Source: Betaproteobacteria bacterium
GTDB taxonomy: Bacteria > Pseudomonadota > Gammaproteobacteria > Burkholderiales > Burkholderiaceae_C
Assembly (NCBI GenBank): GCA_005882155.1
Contig: VBCQ01000048.1
Location: 1-6,422 of the forward strand
DNA: 6,422 nucleotides
Direction of reading: 5' to 3'
Shown here one piece after another: positions 1 through 6,000 of this stretch (position 1 is the stretch's first letter; each line of letters starts with the position of its first letter). The notes beneath the pieces are model-generated. The model saw nothing but the letters and a program-made list of their open reading frames with translations, did not search any database and was not told where the DNA came from. A program made the position numbers and the translations under genes.

Positions 1-940
1 CGTCTATGCGCTCGCGGTCGAGGCGAGTCCCGATCTTCAGCAGTGGCGCGTCGTCCAGCCCGCCGCGCAGGTGCTGTCGCTGGAACATCAAGGCCAGCGC
101 TTGCTGAACACCGAGATCGACCTCGGCTCGGTGCGCGCGAGCTATCTGCGCATCACCGCGCTGGCGGGAAGCGCCGTGCCCGAGCTGCAATCGGCGACGG
201 TCACGAGCGTCACCCAGCAGATCGCCGCGCAGGCGATGCAGTGGAGCGAACCGATCTCGCCCGCATCGTGCGAGTCGCAGCATTGCGACTACGCATTGCC
301 GCACAACCTGCCGCTCGAGCAAGCGCAGATCACGCTGAGCGAGCCCAACACGGTCGCGACCATTGCGCTGCTCGGGCAGGTCGATACGCTGCCCACGCCG
401 CATCGCCACCGACATCTTCTGCACGGCCCGGTGAAGGCCTTGCGTCACAAGACCGAACCCGCGTCGGCGGCCAGCGCTGCGCCGACGTGGTGGCCGCTCG
501 CCAACGCGAACGTCTACCGGTTGATTCGCGTGCAGACCACGGGGCCGATCAGCCAACTCGGGCCGACGCCACCCACCCTGCGCGTCGGTGCGCACACGCG
601 CTCGCTCGTATTTCTCGCCCGCGGACCGGGCCCCTATCGCCTGGTGTGGGGCGGGACTGGGGCGGCGCCAAGCGCCATGCCGTTGGCGCAGTTGATGCCC
701 GCAAGACAAGTCGGCGACTCGCTGCCGTCGGACATGGCGACAGTGGCAATGCCGGCAGCGTCCGCCGCCGCGCCGTCACCAGCGTCTCAGCCCAACCCCG
801 CTGTCGTGACACGGCCCTCGACCCATCGTTCGCTGTGGCTGTGGGCCGTGCTGTTGGCCGGAGTGGGCTTGATGGGGTTCATGGCGTGGGTGTTGTTGCG
901 CGGCGCGAAGGCGAATGCTTCTCCGCCTGCGCCGAGATGA
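1..940 (+). CDS. DUF3999-type membrane-anchored protein, 3' part (5' end outside window)
   Basis: The reading frame is open from the left edge (first full codon at base 2) to TGA at 938-940, giving 312 visible residues; the start is outside the window. What is seen: a long, mostly polar beta-rich region with phrases such as LQQWRVVQPAAQVLSLEHQG and YLRITALAG, a cysteine pair (C90, C95), a Pro/Ala-rich stretch around residues 245-270, then one strongly hydrophobic helix at about 277-301 (SLWLWAVLLAGVGLMGF) and a short basic tail. Discoidin-like repeats of the W..v / l.......yLRi kind followed by a single C-terminal helix match what I recall of the DUF3999 family, which has no established biochemical function and often sits beside a DUF2339 multi-pass membrane protein. 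I infer that the bulk is periplasmic, anchored by the C-terminal helix, and that a DUF2339-like gene may lie upstream. It converges with the dehydrogenase gene and is probably unrelated to the minus-strand operon. The family call rests on memory of sequence patterns. Confidence 0.77.
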   Translation, partial: VYALAVEASPDLQQWRVVQPAAQVLSLEHQGQRLLNTEIDLGSVRASYLRITALAGSAVPELQSATVTSVTQQIAAQAMQWSEPISPASCESQHCDYALPHNLPLEQAQITLSEPNTVATIALLGQVDTLPTPHRHRHLLHGPVKALRHKTEPASAASAAPTWWPLANANVYRLIRVQTTGPISQLGPTPPTLRVGAHTRSLVFLARGPGPYRLVWGGTGAAPSAMPLAQLMPARQVGDSLPSDMATVAMPAASAAAPSPASQPNPAVVTRPSTHRSLWLWAVLLAGVGLMGFMAWVLLRGAKANASPPAPR

Positions 941-958
941 CCGCGACCACTGCGCTCG

Positions 959-2023
959 TCACGCAAGCCGCGCGCACACCGCCGCAGTGACATCGGCAGT
1001 CGTCGCCGCGCCGCCGAGGTCTCGCGTGTGCAGCGCCGGGTCGGCCGTGACCGATTCGATCGCTCGCATCACGCGCTGAGCGGCATCGGCTTCGCCGAGG
1101 TGCTCGAGCATCATCACGACCGACCAGAACGTGCCGATCGGGTTCGCGAGACCCTTGCCCATGATGTCGAAGGCCGAGCCGTGGATCGGCTCGAACATCG
1201 ACGGGTAGCGGCGCTCGGGGTCGATGTTGGCGGTCGGCGCGATGCCCAGGCTGCCGGCCAGCGCGGCGGCGAGGTCGCTCAGGATGTCGGCGTGCAGATT
1301 GGTCGCGACGATGGTGTCGAGCGACGCCGGGCGATTGACCATGCGCGCAGTGGCCGCGTCGACGAGTTCCTTGTCCCACGTGACGTCGGTGAACTCGGCC
1401 GCGACCTGCTTGGCGATCTCGTCCCACATCACCATCGCGTGACGCTGCGCATTGCTCTTCGTGATCACCGTCAGCAGCCTGCGCGGGCGCGAGCGCGCGA
1501 GCTGGAACGCGAAGCGAAGGATGCGCTCGACGCCGACGCGCGTCATCATCGACACGTCGGTCGCGACCTCGATCGCATGGCCTTGATGAACGCGCCCGCC
1601 GACGCCCGAGTATTCGCCTTCGGAGTTCTCGCGCACGATGACCCAGTCGAGGTCTTCGGGCCGGCAGCGCTTCAGCGGAGCGTCGATGCCGGGCAGGATG
1701 CGCGTGGGCCGCACGTTCGCATACTGGTCGAAGCCCTGGCAGATCTTCAGGCGCAGGCCCCACAGCGTGATGTGATCCGGAATGTGCGGGTCGCCCGCCG
1801 AGCCGAACAGAATCGCGTCCTTGTCGCGCAGCGCATCGAGCCCATTGGCCGGCATCATCATGCCGTGACGACGAAAGTAATCGCCGCCCCAATCGAAGTT
1901 CTGGAACTCGAATGCGAACGCGCTGCTCGTCGCAGTCAGCGCTTCGAGCAACACGCGGCCGGCCGGCACGACTTCCTTGCCGATGCCGTCGCCGGGAATC
2001 GTGGCGATGCGATAGGTCTTCAT
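959..2023 (-). CDS. ttuC: Tartrate dehydrogenase/decarboxylase (D-malate dehydrogenase type)
   Basis: A complete 354-residue cytoplasmic enzyme of the beta-decarboxylating dehydrogenase superfamily (isopropylmalate/isocitrate dehydrogenase fold). Known family members oxidise tartrate to oxaloglycolate and D-malate to pyruvate plus CO2, using NAD+ and a divalent metal. Visible signatures: N-terminal IATIPGDGIGKEV (residues 6-18), ANVRPTR (102-108), RENSEGEYSGVGGR (131-144) with the catalytic-type Tyr138, TKSN with Lys189, Asp222 in KELVDA, metal-binding Asp246 and Asp250 in HADILSD, and the cofactor-loop motif EPIHGSAFDIMGKGLANP (278-295). Length agrees with E. coli DmlA (about 360). The start fits the family's usual M(K)TxRIA beginning, but I see no clear Shine-Dalgarno sequence before it, so translation may depend on readthrough from the regulator gene 40 bases upstream. 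Odd point: where DmlA has an Arg-Arg pair (KFRREFDQY), this protein has Cys-Gln (KICQGFDQY, 93-101). The symbol is by family; tartrate versus D-malate versus another 2-hydroxyacid cannot be settled here. Confidence 0.9.
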   Translation of the reverse strand: MKTYRIATIPGDGIGKEVVPAGRVLLEALTATSSAFAFEFQNFDWGGDYFRRHGMMMPANGLDALRDKDAILFGSAGDPHIPDHITLWGLRLKICQGFDQYANVRPTRILPGIDAPLKRCRPEDLDWVIVRENSEGEYSGVGGRVHQGHAIEVATDVSMMTRVGVERILRFAFQLARSRPRRLLTVITKSNAQRHAMVMWDEIAKQVAAEFTDVTWDKELVDAATARMVNRPASLDTIVATNLHADILSDLAAALAGSLGIAPTANIDPERRYPSMFEPIHGSAFDIMGKGLANPIGTFWSVVMMLEHLGEADAAQRVMRAIESVTADPALHTRDLGGAATTADVTAAVCARLA

Positions 2024-2063
2024 GGTCGATGAATGGTCGAACGTGAAGCCCGGACTGTAGACG
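2024..2063 (-). other. Short regulator-ttuC intergenic spacer
   Basis: This 40-base spacer separates the TAG of the response-regulator gene (2064-2066) from the ATG of the dehydrogenase. I see no terminator-like hairpin followed by a T run and no convincing purine-rich ribosome binding site within 15 bases of the ATG. It is compatible with cotranscription of the two genes. Confidence 0.5.
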
Positions 2064-3053
2064 CTAACGCCGCTCCAACTGCCTCACCCTTCCCATCGCC
2101 AGATTCGCCGCCGCATTGCGCGTCTCGACGCCGAGCTTTTCGTAGACGTGCTCGAGGTGCTTCTTCACCGTCGCCGGGCTCGAGCCGAGGATGTCGCCGA
2201 TGTCGCGATTGGTCTTGCCCTTGACGACCCAGTACAGCACCTCGGCCTCGCGCAGAGTGAGCTTGAAGCTGCGCATCATCGCTTCGACGATGGCCGTGTC
2301 GGAGACCTCGCGCATCACGATCAGCCAGTCTTCGTCGCTGGTGCGCTCCTGCAGGCTCAGCACGAGCTGGCTCGCACCGCGCACCAGCGCGAGCGGCTGG
2401 GGCTCGCGGCCGTCTTCGGCGATGGCGGCCTGGGCGATGACCCAGCTCAAGACTTGCGCGGGCACCTTCGGCGACTCCGTCGTGCCGTTTTCGCCTTCGA
2501 AGTAGTCGTGCAGCAGCTTGCGCGCGAGCGGCGTCTGCCACACGAGGCGCGAGTTGCTGATGCGCACCGCAATCATCGCGTGGCCGAAAGCATCGAGCGC
2601 ATTGCGCGCTTGCCGCGCCTGGCGCGCGCCCTGCATGTGAACCGCCATGCGCGCCAGCACTTCGCGCGGGCGGATCGGCTTCGTCACGTAGTCGACGCCA
2701 CCGGCCTGGAACGCCGCCACCACATGCTCGGTGTCGGTCAGGCCGGTCATGAAGACGATCGGGATGTGCGCCGTCTCAGGCTGGGCCTTCAGGCGCCGCG
2801 CGACTTCGAAACCGTCCATCCCCGGCATCATCGCGTCGAGAAGCACGATGTCGGGCAGCGCCTGCGCGGCGCGCTGCAACGCGCTCTCGCCGTTCGTGGC
2901 GACGAGTACGGCGTAGCCCGCCTCGTCGAGTGCGTCGTGCAGCACCGACAAGTTGTCGGGCACATCGTCGACGATCAACACGACATCGCTGGTGCTGCGA
3001 TCGAGTGGCGGGTGGCTCATCGTTGCGGCTGCCTCATTCAGCGACGCGTGCAT
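2064..3053 (-). CDS. LuxR-type response regulator (REC + PAS-like middle + HTH), partner of the upstream kinase
   Basis: A 329-residue cytoplasmic transcription regulator. Residues about 24-140 are a receiver domain: acidic pair D29-D30 in VLIVDDVPDN, phospho-acceptor D73 in VLLDAMMPGMDG, switch Thr103 and conserved Lys125 in YVTKP. Residues about 262-320 are a LuxR/FixJ-type helix-turn-helix (LTLREAEVLYWVVKGKTNRD, then SPATVKKHLEHVYEKLGVETR). The roughly 110 residues between them (150-260) match no domain I can name with certainty; the stretch ALDAFGHAMIAVRISNSRLV is PAS-like, which is inference. The gene begins inside the 3' end of the kinase gene (20-base overlap), so the two are almost certainly cotranscribed and translationally coupled. 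I chose the ATG at 3053 because AAAGG stands six bases upstream; a second in-frame ATG at 3020 (residue 12) has a GAGG eleven bases upstream and would still give a complete receiver. Targets are unknown; the dehydrogenase gene immediately downstream is a candidate. Confidence 0.93.
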   Translation of the reverse strand: MHASLNEAAATMSHPPLDRSTSDVVLIVDDVPDNLSVLHDALDEAGYAVLVATNGESALQRAAQALPDIVLLDAMMPGMDGFEVARRLKAQPETAHIPIVFMTGLTDTEHVVAAFQAGGVDYVTKPIRPREVLARMAVHMQGARQARQARNALDAFGHAMIAVRISNSRLVWQTPLARKLLHDYFEGENGTTESPKVPAQVLSWVIAQAAIAEDGREPQPLALVRGASQLVLSLQERTSDEDWLIVMREVSDTAIVEAMMRSFKLTLREAEVLYWVVKGKTNRDIGDILGSSPATVKKHLEHVYEKLGVETRNAAANLAMGRVRQLERR

Positions 3054-6000
3054 CGCGAGCCTTTCGAAGAACGCCGGTCATCGCTTCGAGCTGGAACTGG
3101 CGCGCCAGCTCGCGCATGTGGGCGACGAACGCGGCGCAGGCCGGGCTCTCGGCGTCGATCTGGCCGAGCAGCTGGACGATGCCGCGAAAGTAGCCGAGCT
3201 GGATCATCTCGTCGAGCTCGCGCAGGCGTTGATCGGTGGGAAAGACGAAATCGCTCGTGGCAGTGACGGGTGCCGGCAGCGGCGCATCGCTCGCGATCAT
3301 TGGCGCCGGCGCATGCATCCACTCCAGTGCGAGCGCGCGGCCGAGCCAGTCGAGCAGCTCGCTCTTGCGCACCGGCTTCAGGACGAAGTCGGTTGGTGTG
3401 ATGCCGACGTCGTTGTCGAGCCCCTTGTCGAACGCGTTCGCCGAGACGATCGCCAGCGGCGCATCGCTCAACTTCTCGCGGCGCATGCGGCGGATGGTTT
3501 CCCAGCCGTCGATGCCGGGCATCGCGAGGTCCATCAGGATCGCATCGGGCCGGCATTCGCGCAGCAGCGCCAGCGCATCGTGGCCCGAGGCGGCGCGGCG
3601 CACGTCGAAGCCGAGGGGCGTCAGCACGTTGGCGAGCAAATCGCGGTCGACCTCTTCGTTGTCGACCACCATCACGCAGCGCCGCTCGCCGCTGTAGCCG
3701 ATGCGCGCGACGCGCGGCAGCTCGCGCTCGGCCACCGCGGCGCGCACCTCGGGCAGGAACAAGCGGATGCGAAACAGCGAGCCGACGTTGGGCGTGCTGC
3801 GCACCGTCATCTCGCCGCCCATCAGGTCGGTGAGCATCTTGCTGATCGTGAGTCCCAGGCCGGTGCCGCCGCTCGCCGCGCTGCTCACCGCCGAGCCGCG
3901 CGCGAACGGCTCGAAGATCTGCTCGATCTCGGCGCTCGCGATGCCGGGGCCCGTGTCCTCGATCTCGAACAAGGCCATCTCGCGCGCATAGCTCAGGCGG
4001 AACACGACCTGGCCGGCGTGAGTGAACTTCACCGCATTGCCGAGCACGTTGATGAGAATCTGGCGCATGCGCTTTTCGTCGGTGCGAACGACTTGCGGAA
4101 TCACGCCGTTGAACTCGTGGCGGAAGGCGAGGCCCTTGCCCGCCGCCTGCAGCTCGAACATTCGCGCGATCTGCTGCACACATTCGGTGAAGCGCATCGG
4201 CTTCATCTCCAGCGTGAGCTTGCCGCCTTCGATACGCGCGATGTCGAGCGTGCCTTCGATCAGCGACAGCAAATGGTCGCCGCCGCGGCGGATCACGCTG
4301 ACCGCCTGCTTTCGATGCGGCGGAATGGTCTCGTCTTCGTCGAGCAGCTGGGCGTAGCCGATGATGCTGTTCAGCGGCGTGCGCAGCTCGTGGCTGATGG
4401 CCGAGATGTAGCGGCTCTTCGCTTGATTCGCGAGATCGGCAGTGCGCTTGGCTTGCTGCAGCGCCTCGTCGGTGCGGCGGTGCGATTCGATTTCGTGCAT
4501 CAGCGCTTGCGTCTGGCGGTTGCTTTCTTCCTGCGCCACCTGCCGGCTTTTGTGCGTCAGCACCAGCCACCAGGTGACGATCGCGGTGACGACGATCAGC
4601 GCCGCGAACACCTTCATGAAGCCCATGCCGACGCTCTGGGCGATCGCCTGGCGCACGCCGTCGGCGTTGTCGATCAGCTGCTGCAATTCGTGCTGGTAGA
4701 TCAGATAGAAGACCATGCCGAGCAGCGGCACGATGATCGCCATCAGCAGCAGGTAGCGGCCAAGCTCGGTGTTCAAGCGCGTCCACAGCGCGCGCGGCAG
4801 TACGGCGCGCGCCGCGGCCTGCCATTGGGCGGACCAGCTCGCCTGCGGCTTGCACATGTCGTCGCAGCGCGCGTCGAGTGAGCAGCACAGCGAGCAGATG
4901 TGGCCGAGGTAGGCCGGGCAATACGCCATGTCGTCGGTTTCGTATTCGCGTTCGCATACAGCGCAGGTTTGGAGGCGCGTACGCAGGGCTTCGACAGGCT
5001 CAGCCCGAACGGGATGCGGAGACGCGCCGCCCTCTCCCGTTCGCACTGAGCTTGTCGAAGTGCCTTCACGAACGGGAAGAAACGAGCTCGGCTGCCGCGC
5101 CAAGTAATACTTCCCCTTCGTGAACCACGCAATCACCGGCGCCGAAACAAACGCAGTGACCAACGCGATCAACGCCGAAAAAGCCTGCGCCATCGCCCCA
5201 AGCAAGCCGAGATAAGCCGCGATCGACAGTAGCGACGCCAGCCCCATCGCGCCCACACCGACCGGGTTGATGTCGTACAAATGCGCGCGCTTGAACTCGA
5301 TGCCTTTGGGCGACAGGCCGAGCGGCTTGTTGATGACGAGATCTGCCACCACCGCCATCATCCAGCTGATCGCGATGTTGGAGTACAGGCCGAGGACCTT
5401 GCCCAGCGCCTGGAACACGTTGAGCTCCATCAGCATCAGCGCGATCAGCGTGTTGAAGACGACCCACACCACGCGACCCGGGTGGCTGTGGGTCAGCCGC
5501 GCGAAGAAGTTCGACCACGCGAGCGAGCCCGCATAGGCATTGGTCACGTTGATTTTCAGCTGCGAAATCACGACCAGCAGCGCGGTCGCGGCGATCGCCC
5601 AGGTCTGGCGCGGAAACACGTACTCGTAGGCAGCGAGGTACATCTGGTTCGGGTCGACCGCGCGCTCGAGCGGCACCGCGTGGCTGATCGCCAGATACGC
5701 GAGCAGCGCACCGCCGAGCATTTTGATGACGCCCGGCACGACCCAGCCAGGGCCGCCGATCAGCACGCCGGCCCACCAGCGGATCTTGTTCTTCACCGTA
5801 CGCTCCGGCATGAAGCGCAGGTAGTCGACCTGCTCGCCGATCTGCGTGATGAGCGCGATGCCCACCGTCATTGCGGCGCCGAACAACTGCAAGTTGAATT
5901 GCGCGCCGCGGCCGTCGGCGCCGCCGAACTGCATCAGCTCGGTCAGCACGCCCGGGTTCTTCTGGAACACGAAGACATAGGGCACGACCAGCAGCACCAG

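Noticed and set aside
43..990. Alternative plus-strand frame overlapping the DUF3999-type gene
   Set aside because: Arg/Ala-dominated translation typical of a shifted frame; the other frame has the family-like pattern and the C-terminal membrane helix.
1028..2032. Plus-strand open frame (334 codons) antisense to the dehydrogenase
   Set aside because: Low-complexity Arg/Ala/Val/Asp composition and no family signature; the minus strand encodes a full-length, motif-complete dehydrogenase over the same span.
2148..3266. Plus-strand open frame across the response regulator and kinase end
   Set aside because: It spans two real genes on the opposite strand and translates to an Arg/His-rich product without domains.
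2953..4881. Long plus-strand open frame (642 codons) antisense to the kinase
   Set aside because: Its translation is rich in Arg, Ala, His, Asp and Gln with no recognisable motif, as expected for the complement of GC-rich coding DNA. The opposite strand has clear kinase and receiver motifs.
4987..5062. Inverted repeat as a transcription terminator or CRISPR-like repeat
   Set aside because: No T tract follows, it lies within an open reading frame with coding on both sides, and there are only two inverted arms, not a spaced direct-repeat array.
4966..5090. Possible gene boundary between a free-standing permease and a separate kinase
   Set aside because: The frame is continuous with no stop codon through the linker, and I saw no in-frame start with a good ribosome binding site before the kinase part, so one fused gene is the simpler reading.
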